Shown: positions 7,885-16,877, counted from the stretch's first letter. The stretch: 36,351 bases of DNA from Streptomyces werraensis (GCA_014656175.1 BNBX01000018.1:1-36351); one strand, 5' to 3'. Program-made: numbers and translations. The notes: a model not told the origin generated them from the sequence alone.

Positions 7885-9192
7885 ATGACCACAGCTACGG
7901 CAGCGACGGCAGCACCCCGGACGAACAGTCCCCGGCCGGAGAAACACCGGCCGGACAGGCCCGGGACGACGGAACCGCGCCAGACCCCGCCGACGTTCCT
8001 CAGCGACCCGTACCCGACCCTGGCAAGGATGCGGCAATCGGCCCCGGTCTCCTTGCTGCACGGCGACGGCGGCCTGCGGCTGTGGATCATCCCGCGCTAC
8101 GCCGATGTCCGGGCCGCGCTCTTCGACCGCCGCTTCGCGCAGGATGTGCGGCGCGCCCAGGCCCTGGCCGACAGCCGGGTCGAGGGCGTCAACCTGGGCA
8201 GCGAGATCACCCATATGCTCAGCAGCGATCCGCCCGACCACACCCGCCTCCGCCGCGTGGTCCAGGCGGCGTTCAGCCGCAAGCGGGTCGAGGCGATGCG
8301 GCCGATGGTCGAGCGCATCACCCTCGAACTCCTCGACGGGCTGGACGCGGCAGCCGCGCGCCACGCGACCCGCACCACCACCGCCACAGTGGACCTGATA
8401 CGTGACTTCGCCTTCCCGCTGCCGATCCTCGTCGTCTGCGAACTGCTCGGCTTCCCGCCCGAGGACCGCGACCTCTATCGGACGTGGTCGACCGCCATCG
8501 TCACCCAGGGGGGCGACCACGCGGCGTTCCGGCGAGCCGTCCAGGAGATGGGCTCGTACGTCCTGGCCCTCGCCGACCGGCGTATCCGCCGCAATGACCG
8601 TCCGGCCGATCTGCTCACCGAGCTGCTGGCGGCCCGCGAGCGCGGGGAGCTGACGGACGACGAGATCGTGGGCATGGTCGCCCTGCTGCTGATCGGCGGG
8701 CACGAGACCACCGTGAACCTGCTGGGCACCTCCTGTCTCGCGCTGCTGCGCGATCCCGGCCAGGCCGCCTGGCTGCGCGCCGATCTCACCCGGATGCCCG
8801 GGGCCGTCGAGGAGTTCCTGCGCTACGACTCCCCCATCTGTATGGCCACCACCCGCTTCACCACCGAGCCCGTGGACGTCGGCGGGGTGGAGATCCCGCA
8901 GGACGAGTTCGTGCTGCTGTCCCTCGGCGCGGCCAACCGCGACCCGGCGCGCTTCCAGGACCCCGACCGCCTCATCCTCGACCGCCGGGACGCCGGCCAT
9001 CTCGCCTTCGGCGGTGGCATCCACCGCTGCCTCGGGGCCCTGCTCGGCAAGCTGGAGACCGAGATCGCGCTCACCGCGCTCCTCGCCCGCTTCCCCGGCA
9101 TGACCCTGGCCTGCCAGGAGCGCGACCTGCGGTGGCGCAATACGATGATGCTGCGCGGCTTGGAGGCGCTGCCCCTCACCCTGCGCCGCTGA
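7885..9192 (+). CDS. Cytochrome P450 (CYP107-like)
   Basis: This is a 435-residue soluble bacterial P450. The I-helix oxygen-activation motif is GGHETT (271-276), the K-helix ExxR is E310-R313 (EEFLRYDSP), and the heme loop is FGGGIHRCLG with Cys382 as the iron ligand. All key residues are intact. The family transfers electrons from a ferredoxin to hydroxylate, epoxidise or couple bonds in the product; no ferredoxin gene is in the window. The ATG at 7885 follows GGACAGGAAG. The first ~35 residues are Thr/Pro/Ala-rich and look disordered. It lies downstream of the small peptide and S9 hydrolase genes. It could tailor the polyketide or, if the small protein is a precursor, modify that peptide; the lack of aromatic residues there argues against an aromatic cross-link. 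Confidence 0.93.
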   Translation: MTTATAATAAPRTNSPRPEKHRPDRPGTTEPRQTPPTFLSDPYPTLARMRQSAPVSLLHGDGGLRLWIIPRYADVRAALFDRRFAQDVRRAQALADSRVEGVNLGSEITHMLSSDPPDHTRLRRVVQAAFSRKRVEAMRPMVERITLELLDGLDAAAARHATRTTTATVDLIRDFAFPLPILVVCELLGFPPEDRDLYRTWSTAIVTQGGDHAAFRRAVQEMGSYVLALADRRIRRNDRPADLLTELLAARERGELTDDEIVGMVALLLIGGHETTVNLLGTSCLALLRDPGQAAWLRADLTRMPGAVEEFLRYDSPICMATTRFTTEPVDVGGVEIPQDEFVLLSLGAANRDPARFQDPDRLILDRRDAGHLAFGGGIHRCLGALLGKLETEIALTALLARFPGMTLACQERDLRWRNTMMLRGLEALPLTLRR

Positions 9193-9263
9193 CCCCCGCC
9201 CTGACCCTGCCGCCCCCACCGCCTCCTACGGCAGGCGAACGGGCCGCCGGCCGACGCTGGACC

Positions 9264-9301
9264 GCCGGTCAGGCGCCCGCCCGGAAACCCGACCTGACGG
9301 C
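9264..9301. terminator. Stem-loop between convergent P450 and KSIII genes
   Basis: GCCGGTCAGG (9264-9273) and CCTGACGGC (9293-9301) can form a 9-bp stem with one bulged G and a 19-nt loop, in the 168-nt gap where the left plus-strand genes meet the end of the long minus-strand operon. A bidirectional terminator is a reasonable reading. Confidence 0.4.
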
Positions 9302-9360
9302 CTGTTCGCCGGCGGGGCGGCGCGCGGTCGGCGACGCGATGGAGAGACAGCTGGTCGTGC

Positions 9361-10350
9361 TCACGTGCGGGTCCCCCAGGTGAGCAGCGTCGCGCCGATC
9401 GACATGCCGCCGCCGAACCCGGCGAGCAGCACCAGGTCGCCCGGTGCCAGCGCGCCCGTGCGGTGGGCCTGATCGAGGGCGACCGGTACGGAGGCGCTGC
9501 CGACGTTGCCGTACTCGACGAGCGTGCGGTGGGTGAGGGCGGCGCCCAGGCCGGCGCGTTCGACGACCTCGCCGAGCATCACACCGTTGGCCTGGTGCGG
9601 TACGAAGTGGTCGACCGCGCCGATGTCGACGCCGGCTCTGCGGGCCAGCGCGGTCAGTGCCGGCGGGACGTGCTCGGCGACGAAGTCCCGTACGCCGCGG
9701 CCGTCCATCCGGAAGAAGTGACCACCCTCGGCGACGGTCCGCGCCGACGCCGGGTGGCGGCTGCCGCCCGCCTCGACGCGGATCAGATGGTGGGCGTCGC
9801 CGCGACTGGTCAGGTCCGAGGCGAGGATGCCGTAGGGCTCCGGCACCGTCCCGACGACGGCCGCGCCGGCGCCGTCGGCGAAAAGGATCGCCGTCCTGCG
9901 GTCGGTGAAGTCCAGGATCCGCGAGTACACGTCCGCGCCGATCACCAGGACCCGGGCCCGCGGCCGGACGGACACCAGGCTGTGGGCCAGCGACAGGGCG
10001 TAGACGAAGCCGCTGCACACGACGTTGATGTCGAAGCAGGCGGCCCCGTAGGCGCCCAGCAGGTGCTGCACCAGGTAGGACGTGGGGGGCTGCGGGTGGT
10101 CGCCGGTGGAGGTGGAGACGATGACGTAGTCGATGTCGCCGGCGGTCAGTCCCGCCTGTTCCAGGGCCCGTTCGGCGGCCTTCGCGGCGAGGTCGGACGT
10201 CGCCTCGTGCGGGGCGGCGTAGCGGCGGGAGCGGATCTGCGTCTTGCGTTCGATCCACTCGGCGGTGACGCCCACGCGCTCGGCGACCTCCTCGTTGCCC
10301 ACCTCGTGCTTGGGCAGGTAGGAGCCGGTGGAGAGGATGCCGATGCCCAT
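9361..10350 (-). CDS. Ketosynthase III (FabH-like), complete Cys-His-Asn triad
   Basis: The 329-residue thiolase-fold protein has the FabH layout: Cys112 in NVVCSGFVYAL, His252 in VPHQANG, Asn282 in YGNVGSAS, and the C-terminal GFGGGMSIGA loop. All three catalytic residues are present, so condensation or acyl-transfer activity is expected. The ATG at 10350 follows GGAGGT with an 8-nt spacer. It is the last gene of the operon, 66 nt after the NRPS gene. In aromatic and fatty-acid pathways such enzymes choose the starter unit, but here a KSQ loading module already makes the starter. Stand-alone KSIII enzymes also act late: tetronate-forming AbyA1/RkD types join a carrier-bound unit to a polyketide, and CerJ types transfer acyl groups. 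A late release or coupling role is my inference. Confidence 0.92.
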   Translation of the reverse strand: MGIGILSTGSYLPKHEVGNEEVAERVGVTAEWIERKTQIRSRRYAAPHEATSDLAAKAAERALEQAGLTAGDIDYVIVSTSTGDHPQPPTSYLVQHLLGAYGAACFDINVVCSGFVYALSLAHSLVSVRPRARVLVIGADVYSRILDFTDRRTAILFADGAGAAVVGTVPEPYGILASDLTSRGDAHHLIRVEAGGSRHPASARTVAEGGHFFRMDGRGVRDFVAEHVPPALTALARRAGVDIGAVDHFVPHQANGVMLGEVVERAGLGAALTHRTLVEYGNVGSASVPVALDQAHRTGALAPGDLVLLAGFGGGMSIGATLLTWGTRT

Positions 10351-10416
10351 GTCAGGACACCTCCGGGCGGACGGGTGCGGGCGGCGGGGCGGGCCGGGCG
10401 GGGCCTTCGGTACTGC

Positions 10417-13400
10417 TCACAGGACCGCCCCCTCCTTCGTCCGCCTGCGCAGCGCCGGCCTGCTGGAGCGGCCGAGGTCCTTCCACATGTCCGACAGCCC
10501 GAGGACGGTGCGGGCCGCGAACAGCCTGCGGATGGACACCTCCTGCTTCAGTTCCGCCCGGATCAGGCCGACCAGCCTGATCGCCCGCAGGGAGTTGCCG
10601 CCGAGGTCGAAGAAGTCCTCGTCGATGCCGACCCGGTCGCGTTCCAGCACCTCGGCGAAGGCCTTGGCCAGGACCCGTTCGGTCTCGTTGCGCGGCGCCC
10701 GGTACGTCTCGTCGTCGGGCACCGGCTGCGCCAGCGCGGCCCGGTCGACCCGGCCGCCCGCGGTGAGCGGCAGGCGGTCCAGGACGGTGAACGCCGACGG
10801 CACCTGGACCTCGGGCAGGCGTTCGGTGGCGAAGCGGCGCAGTTCGTCGGCGGAAGGGGTCCGGCCGGCGACGGGGACGACGTGGGCGGTCAGGCGCCGC
10901 CGGCCGCCGGGGTCCTCCTGGACGGTCACGACGGCCTGCGCGAGCGCGGGGTGCTCGGACAGCGTCTCCTCGGCCTCCGCGAGTTCGACGCGGACGCCCC
11001 GGACGTCGGCCTGGGTGCCGGGTCCGCCGACGTGGGCGAGCAGGCCGTCGGCGGTCCACCGCACCCGGTCCCCGGTCCGGTACATGACGGTGCCGGCCGG
11101 GCCGAACGGGCAGGGGACGAAGCGTTCCGCGGTCGCCGCCGGACGCCCGGGGTAGCCGCGGGCCACGCCGGGGCCGGCGACGTAGAGTTCGCCGGCCACG
11201 TCGACGGGGACCGGGGCGAGGCCGGGGCCGAGGACGTAGAGGGCGGTGTGGTCCGCGGGGCGGCCGACGGCGAGGAGGGTGGTCTCGGCCCCGCCGTGCC
11301 CGGTGACGACCGTCAGATCGGGGCAGGCCTCGCGGACCCGGCGCAGCGCGGCCGGGGGGACCCGGTCGGCGCCGGTCCACACCTCGCGCAGTCCGGCGAG
11401 CCGTTCGGGGTGCGCGGCGGCGATCTCGGCGAAGCGGGCCGCGGGCAGCCACAGGGTGGTGATGTCGTGGGCCGCCCGCAGCCCGGTCAGCGCGTCCGCG
11501 TCCAGATCCCCGGCGGGGGCCACGACGACGCGGCCGCCGTTGAGCAGGGGCGTCCACAGTTCCAGGGCGAGCGCGTCGCAGGCGAACGGCGCGTGCCACA
11601 GCACCGTGCCGCGGCCGGCTTCCCGGCACCGGCGGTCCAGGACGAAGCGCTCCACGTTCCGGTGCGTCACGGCGACCGGCCGCGCGGCACCGTCCGGTCC
11701 GGTGCCGTGCAGCACGGCCAGCAGGTGGTCCGGGTGCGGCGGGACGGCGGCCCCGCCCGCGGGGTCGGCGGGGTCGGTGCCGAGGTCGTCGAGCAGCAGC
11801 ACCGGCACGTTCCGGCCGTCCGGGAGCGTGCCGGCCGTGGCGGTGTCGGTGAGCACGGCGGCCACAGTGACGGCGCCGGCCGGGAACGCCGGGGACGCCG
11901 GGTCGAGGGGCAGGGCGGCGGCGCCGGCCCTCGCCACCGCCAGCAGGGCGACGGCCAGCTCCGGCGACCGGGGCAGCGCCACCGCGACGACGTCCTCGGG
12001 GCCGATGTCCCGCCGGCGCAGCGCCGCGGCCAGCCGGCCGGACCGTTCGTCCAGTTCGCGGTAGGAGACCGATATGTCGCCGGCGACCAGGGCTACGGCG
12101 TGGGGGGCGTGCTCGGCCTGCCGGGCGAACAGCTCCGGGACCGTCAGCCCCGGCAGCGGCGCGCCGCTCGCGTCCGGTGCCGCGAGCACCCGGTCCCGCC
12201 CGGCGCCGCCCGACACGTCCAGGGCGCCGACCGGCCGGTCGCCGGCGGCCAGTACGGCACGGACGCAGGAGATCAGCTCCTCGCCGATGAAGCGCAGTTC
12301 CGCACGGTCGTACAGGCCCTGGGGGGCGTCGAGCCGGATGAACAGGTCGCTGTCGGGGCTGCCGTCGGTGTAGACGCCGATCGACAGTTCCTCGAAGGTG
12401 CCGGTCGTGGCGCCGAAGTAGCGGGCCGGGCTGTCGCCGAAGCGCAGCTGCTCCGCGAACTCGACGACGTTGACGACGGCCCCGAAGCTGCCGCGACCGC
12501 TCAAGGCGGTTCCGCTCGCGCGCTGGATGTCGGAGTAGTGGCAGGCGGTGTGGTCGAAGATCTCGTACGTCTCGTCGACGAGCCTGTCGGCCACCTCCGC
12601 GAAGGTGGCGCCGAGGGGGACCTTCACCCGTACCGGGACGACGTTCACGGCCAGGCCGGGCGTCCGGCTCGCCACGCCGACGCGGTTGCCGACGGCGAGG
12701 GACAGGAGGAACTCCGGGCGGTCGCAGCGGTGCCGGAAGTACACTGCCGCCGCCGCGGTCAGCATCTGCGACATCCACACGCCCAGGGACCCCGCGGTCT
12801 CGGTCCACCGGTCGGCCTCGGCACGCGGGACTGTCAGGGTGCGGCTCACCATGCCGATGGTGCCGGCCACCTCCGACCAGCGGTCGGCGCCGCTCAGCGG
12901 CTCCGACAGTGCGGCGCGCCGCGCCTCGGACAGGGCGACGCGGGGGACCTGCGCGGGCGGGGGCGCGTCCTTGAGGTAGTCCCGCCAGAACTCCGTGTCC
13001 TCGGCGAACCTCTGCGAGGCGAGGTACTCCACGGCCTCACCGGCGAAGGACGCGGTGTCCCAGGGGTGCGGCAGTTCCGGCACCCGCTCGCCGCGCGACA
13101 GCGCCGTGTACACCTCGGCGAGGCGCCGGGAGAGCAGGCCGCCCGCGCCGAACCCGTCGGAGACGAGGTGGTGGTAGGCGATCACCAGCAGGGAGCGGTC
13201 CTCGGCGAGCCTGACCACGCCGAGCCGGAACAGCAGGTCGCCGCCCAGGTCGAACGGCCGGCGCACGAGGTCGGCCAGGGCTTCGCGGGCCGCCTGCTCG
13301 GGGTCGGTCTCGGCGGCGAGGTCGAGGAAGAACGGCCGCCAGTCGCCCAGTTCGCGGGGGACCAGGCGCAGACCGCCGCCGTCGTCGACGAAGGTGACGC

Positions 13401-13569
13401 GCAGTACCTCCGCCTCGCCCATCACGTGCAGGAAGGCGGACTCCATGACGGCCGCGTCCAGCACACCGTCCACGTCCCACATGGTCAGCGCGTGGTTCGG
13501 CGTGTCGGGAGCCATTTCCTGCGCTCGCCACATGCCCAGGTGCGCGGACGACGCTCCGTACGAAGTCAC
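10417..13569 (-). CDS. NRPS module C-A*-PCP with a degenerate adenylation domain
   Basis: The 1050-residue protein has three domains. The condensation domain (about 8-440) keeps the full HHxxxDG motif (HHLVSDG, 133-139). The adenylation domain (about 475-945) keeps A6 (GELYVAGPGVARGY) and A7 (YRTGD), but the ATP P-loop A3 reads HGTGPDGAARP instead of TSGTTGxPKG, A8 reads GGPGTQADVRG instead of GRxDxQVKIRG (hinge Asp lost), and A10 reads GGRVDR, with Arg940 replacing the catalytic Lys. The PCP (about 960-1030) has Ser993 in LGGNSL. There is no epimerase, thioesterase or reductase domain. The start is GTG 13569 (VTSYGASS), with GAGGGG 9 nt upstream; a TTG at 13578 is in frame but would abut that site. 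It should accept the beta-keto chain from the preceding KS-AT-ACP protein. With the A domain probably dead, the PCP must be loaded in trans, or the module serves another purpose such as release. Confidence 0.92.
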   Translation of the reverse strand: MTSYGASSAHLGMWRAQEMAPDTPNHALTMWDVDGVLDAAVMESAFLHVMGEAEVLRVTFVDDGGGLRLVPRELGDWRPFFLDLAAETDPEQAAREALADLVRRPFDLGGDLLFRLGVVRLAEDRSLLVIAYHHLVSDGFGAGGLLSRRLAEVYTALSRGERVPELPHPWDTASFAGEAVEYLASQRFAEDTEFWRDYLKDAPPPAQVPRVALSEARRAALSEPLSGADRWSEVAGTIGMVSRTLTVPRAEADRWTETAGSLGVWMSQMLTAAAAVYFRHRCDRPEFLLSLAVGNRVGVASRTPGLAVNVVPVRVKVPLGATFAEVADRLVDETYEIFDHTACHYSDIQRASGTALSGRGSFGAVVNVVEFAEQLRFGDSPARYFGATTGTFEELSIGVYTDGSPDSDLFIRLDAPQGLYDRAELRFIGEELISCVRAVLAAGDRPVGALDVSGGAGRDRVLAAPDASGAPLPGLTVPELFARQAEHAPHAVALVAGDISVSYRELDERSGRLAAALRRRDIGPEDVVAVALPRSPELAVALLAVARAGAAALPLDPASPAFPAGAVTVAAVLTDTATAGTLPDGRNVPVLLLDDLGTDPADPAGGAAVPPHPDHLLAVLHGTGPDGAARPVAVTHRNVERFVLDRRCREAGRGTVLWHAPFACDALALELWTPLLNGGRVVVAPAGDLDADALTGLRAAHDITTLWLPAARFAEIAAAHPERLAGLREVWTGADRVPPAALRRVREACPDLTVVTGHGGAETTLLAVGRPADHTALYVLGPGLAPVPVDVAGELYVAGPGVARGYPGRPAATAERFVPCPFGPAGTVMYRTGDRVRWTADGLLAHVGGPGTQADVRGVRVELAEAEETLSEHPALAQAVVTVQEDPGGRRRLTAHVVPVAGRTPSADELRRFATERLPEVQVPSAFTVLDRLPLTAGGRVDRAALAQPVPDDETYRAPRNETERVLAKAFAEVLERDRVGIDEDFFDLGGNSLRAIRLVGLIRAELKQEVSIRRLFAARTVLGLSDMWKDLGRSSRPALRRRTKEGAVL

Positions 13570-13719
13570 ACAGATCAACCCCTCAGCAAACAGACCCGGA
13601 TCACCGGGAATTCGCGGATCACCCCCACCTTCCGGGAAGTGAGGCGGCCGTTCGAGACAACTCGGGGCCGGCGGGACGGGCCGCGCGCGGCCCTTGCGTG
13701 TCCCGCCGGCGGGACGTTC
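13570..13719. promoter_or_regulatory. Intra-operon gap with two perfect 16-bp palindromes
   Basis: This is the largest gap inside the minus-strand operon (150 nt). GTCCCGCCGGCGGGAC (13700-13715) is a perfect palindrome also found twice before the operon (34412-34427 and 34590-34605). GGGCCGCGCGCGGCCC (13678-13693) is a second perfect palindrome 6 nt away, and GCCGGCGGGAC (13667-13677) repeats part of the first. Lying just after the stop of the last PKS gene, the pair could be an operator for an internal NRPS/KSIII promoter, or two RNA hairpins that lower downstream expression. Confidence 0.6.
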
Positions 13720-16700
13720 CTAGGCGGCGAGCGAGGACACGATGTGCCCGGCGATCCGTCGCGGGGACGGGTGACGCAGCACCACGTTGGCCCTCAGGCG
13801 CAGTCCGGTCGACGCGGTCAGGCGCTTGCTCAGTTCGGCCGACAGCAGTGAGTCGAAGCCCAGTTCCCTGAACTCCTGGTCGGGGTCGACCACGTCGGCG
13901 GAGGGCCGGCCGAGCACGACGGCGACCTTCTGCCGCACGTGCTCCAGCACGAGGGCCCGCGCGTCGTCGTCGGGGAGGGCCGCGATCCGCTCCGGCAGGG
14001 GAACGCCCTGGTCGTCGTCCTCGGCGGGCGGGACCGCGGGCAGTTCGGCCGTGGCCGCCGCGGTGGGCGAGGAGCTGAGCCAGTACCGCTGCCGCTGGAA
14101 CGCGTACGTCGGCAGATCCACCCGCCGGCGCGCGGGGAACAGGGCGTCCCAGTCCACCGGACCGCCCCGGACGTGGAGCTGGGCCAGCGAGCCGAGCAGG
14201 GCCTGGGCCTCGTCCCGGTCCCGCCGCGAGGAGGACAGCACCAGCGTGTCGTCCAGGTCCTCGACGATCTCCTGCACCGGGACGGTCAGCACCGGGTGCG
14301 GGCTCATTTCGACGAACACCCGGAACCCGTCGTCGGCCAGGCGCCGGACGGCGGTGTCGAACAGGACCGGCTCGCGGAGGTTGTCGTACCAGTACTCGGC
14401 GTCCAGCCCCGCGGTGTCGACGACCTCGCCGCGCAGGGTCGAGCAGAAGGGCAGCTCGGACGTGCGCGGCCGTACGCCGGTCAGGGCGCCGGTCACCTCG
14501 TCCCGGACCCGGGCGACCTGCGGGGAGTGGGAGGCGTAGTCGACCGGGATGCGGCGGGCCTGGGCGCCGTCGGCCCGCGTCTTCTCGACGAACTCGTCGA
14601 GCGCGTCCGGGTCCCCGGAGATCACGACGGATCGGGGCCCGTTGACGACGGCGACGTTCGCCCGGTCGCCCCACGGAGCCAGCCGCTCGGCCACCACGTC
14701 CGCGGGCTGGGCGACGAAGGCCATCCCGCCATGACCCTCCAGGGCGACCAGCGCCTTGCTGCGCAGCGCGACGACCCGGGCGGCGTCCCGCAGGGACAGC
14801 GCGCCGCTGACGCAGGCGGCGGCGATCTCGCCCTGGCTGTGGCCGACCACCGCGCCCGGTTCCACGCCCCAGGACCGCCACAGGGCGGCCGTGGACACCA
14901 TCACCGCGAACAGCGCCGGCTGCACCACGTCGACCCGGTCCAGGCCGGGCGCCCCGGGCTCCTCGCGGACGACGTCGAGCAGCGACCAGTCGACCCACTC
15001 GGCGAGGGCGTCCGCGCACGCGTCGAGGGACTCGGCGAAGACCGGGAAGGTCTCGTACAGCCGCCGGCCCATGCCGGCCCACTGCGAGCCCTGGCCGGGG
15101 AAGACGAAGGCGACGCCGCCGAGCTTGCCGGCGCTGCCGCGCACCACCGCGGCGGACTCGGTGTCCTCGCTCAGCGCGGTCAGTCCGCTCAGCAGCTCCT
15201 CCCGGCCGTGCCCCAGCACCACCGCGCGGTGCTCGAACCGGGAACGGCCCGACACCAGCGACCAGCCGATGCCGGCGTCGTCGGCGTCGGCGGTGTGCGC
15301 GCCGGCGGCGACGAAGTCGCGCAGCCTGGCCGCCTGTCCGCGCAGCGCCTTGGCGCTCTTGGCGGACAGCACCCAGGGCACCGGGCGGACGGCGCCGCGC
15401 GTGTCCGGCCCGTGCTCGCCGGACGTCTCCCCGGCCCGCTCCCCGGGCGGCTCCTCGGGCGGTGCCTCCTCCAGAACGACGTGCGCGTTGGTGCCGCTGA
15501 CGCCGAACGACGACACCCCGGCCCGCCGGGGGCCGTCGCCGCGCACCCAGTCACGGCCCTCCACCAGCAGCTCGACCGCGCCGGAGGACCAGTCGACGTG
15601 GCGGGTGGGGGCGTCCACGTGGAGTGTCCTGGGCATGTACCGGTGCCGCAGGGCCATCACGGCCTTGATGACCCCGCCGACGCCGGCGGCGGCCTGGGCG
15701 TGCCCCATGTTCGACTTCAGGGAACCCAGCCGCAGCGGCCGGCCGGCGGGCCGGTCCCGGCCGTAGACGGCCAGCAGCGCTTCCGCCTCGATGGGGTCGC
15801 CCAGCGTGGTGCCGGTGCCGTGGGCCTCGACCAGGTCCACCTCGCCGGGGGCGACGCCCGCGTCGGCCAGGGCCCGGCGGATCACCTTCTCCTGGGCGCG
15901 GCCGTTGGGGGCGGTCAGCCCGTTGCTGGCTCCGTCCTGGTTGACCGCGCTGCCGCGCACGACGGCCAGCACCGGGTGGCCGTTGCGCCGTGCGTCGGAG
16001 AGCCGCTCCAGCAGCAGCACGCCCACGCCCTCGGCCCAGCCGGTCCCGTCGGCCCCGTCCGCGAACGCCCTGCACCGGCCGCCGGGCGACAGGGCGCCCT
16101 GCCGGGAGAACTCCACGAACATCGCGGGCGTCGCCATCACCAGTGCCCCGCCCGCCAGGGCGAGCGAGCACTCCCCCGAGCGCAGCGACCGCACCGCCAT
16201 GTGCAGTGCCACCAGGGACGAGGAACAGGCGGTGTCCATCGACACGGCCGGACCGGTCAGCCCGAGTTCGTACGCCACGCGGCCGGAGGCGACGCTCAGC
16301 GCGCTGCCGTACAGCAGGTAGCCCTCCAGCTCCTTCTGGCCGCCCTGGAGGAAGCGCCAGCCGTACTCGGAGGAGCTGACCCCGGAGAAGACGCCGACGT
16401 CGGTGCCGCGCACGTCGGCGGGGAGGATGCCGGCCCGTTCGAAGGCCTCCCACGACGTCTCCAGCAGCAGGCGGTGGTGAGGGTCCACGGCGAGCGCCTC
16501 GCGCGGGCTGATGTTGAAGAAGTCGGCGTCGAAGCCGGCCACGTCCCGCAGGAAGCCGCCCTGGCGCGTGTACGAGCTGCCGACGGCGTCGGGGTCCGGG
16601 TCGTACACGTCCCGCCAGCCCCGGTCGGCGGGGAAGTCGCCGACGACGTCCCGGCCGTCGCGGACCACGTCCCACAGGTCCTCGGGCGAGGACACGCCGC

Positions 16701-16872
16701 CGGGGTAGCGGCAGGCCATGGCCACGACGGCGACGGGCTCGTCGCGGACGGCCTTCAGGGCGTCGTTCTCCCGCCGGAGCCGGTCGCGTTCCTCCAGCAG
16801 GGTGCGCAGCGCCCGCTGGACCCGGTCCGCGCCGTCCGCCGTGCCTTCCGTGCCTTGGGTGGACTCGGTCAT
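13720..16872 (-). CDS. Type I PKS extension module 3: KS-AT(methylmalonyl)-ACP
   Basis: The protein has 1050 residues. An N-terminal coiled-coil docking segment (about 15-43) precedes the KS (46-470; Cys216 in DTACSSS, His351 in EAHGTGT, His391 in KSNMGHAQ). The AT (588-930) has Ser679 in GHSQG, and RVDVVQ plus YASH (779-782) mark methylmalonyl-CoA choice. The ACP has Ser1008 in LGFDSLLS. There is no KR, DH or ER, so the beta-ketone remains. The protein ends about 40 residues after the ACP serine with no C-terminal docking tail, so hand-over to the NRPS C domain must use another contact. The ATG at 16872 lies 5 nt after the previous stop, with AGAGG overlapping that stop, suggesting coupled translation. 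A KS-AT-ACP end module feeding a C domain would give an alpha-methyl-beta-keto acyl donor. Confidence 0.95.
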   Translation of the reverse strand: MTESTQGTEGTADGADRVQRALRTLLEERDRLRRENDALKAVRDEPVAVVAMACRYPGGVSSPEDLWDVVRDGRDVVGDFPADRGWRDVYDPDPDAVGSSYTRQGGFLRDVAGFDADFFNISPREALAVDPHHRLLLETSWEAFERAGILPADVRGTDVGVFSGVSSSEYGWRFLQGGQKELEGYLLYGSALSVASGRVAYELGLTGPAVSMDTACSSSLVALHMAVRSLRSGECSLALAGGALVMATPAMFVEFSRQGALSPGGRCRAFADGADGTGWAEGVGVLLLERLSDARRNGHPVLAVVRGSAVNQDGASNGLTAPNGRAQEKVIRRALADAGVAPGEVDLVEAHGTGTTLGDPIEAEALLAVYGRDRPAGRPLRLGSLKSNMGHAQAAAGVGGVIKAVMALRHRYMPRTLHVDAPTRHVDWSSGAVELLVEGRDWVRGDGPRRAGVSSFGVSGTNAHVVLEEAPPEEPPGERAGETSGEHGPDTRGAVRPVPWVLSAKSAKALRGQAARLRDFVAAGAHTADADDAGIGWSLVSGRSRFEHRAVVLGHGREELLSGLTALSEDTESAAVVRGSAGKLGGVAFVFPGQGSQWAGMGRRLYETFPVFAESLDACADALAEWVDWSLLDVVREEPGAPGLDRVDVVQPALFAVMVSTAALWRSWGVEPGAVVGHSQGEIAAACVSGALSLRDAARVVALRSKALVALEGHGGMAFVAQPADVVAERLAPWGDRANVAVVNGPRSVVISGDPDALDEFVEKTRADGAQARRIPVDYASHSPQVARVRDEVTGALTGVRPRTSELPFCSTLRGEVVDTAGLDAEYWYDNLREPVLFDTAVRRLADDGFRVFVEMSPHPVLTVPVQEIVEDLDDTLVLSSSRRDRDEAQALLGSLAQLHVRGGPVDWDALFPARRRVDLPTYAFQRQRYWLSSSPTAAATAELPAVPPAEDDDQGVPLPERIAALPDDDARALVLEHVRQKVAVVLGRPSADVVDPDQEFRELGFDSLLSAELSKRLTASTGLRLRANVVLRHPSPRRIAGHIVSSLAA

Positions 16873-16877
16873 GTCAC

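Noticed and set aside
9361..10350. KSIII as the starter-unit enzyme of the PKS
   Set aside because: A complete KSQ-AT-ACP loading module is present and the KSIII gene sits at the opposite end of the operon, so priming does not need it.
10417..13569. Reading the A domain as an active valine-type adenylation domain
   Set aside because: Some pocket residues resemble a Val-like code, but the P-loop, the hinge Asp and the catalytic Lys are all altered, so a substrate prediction would be misleading.
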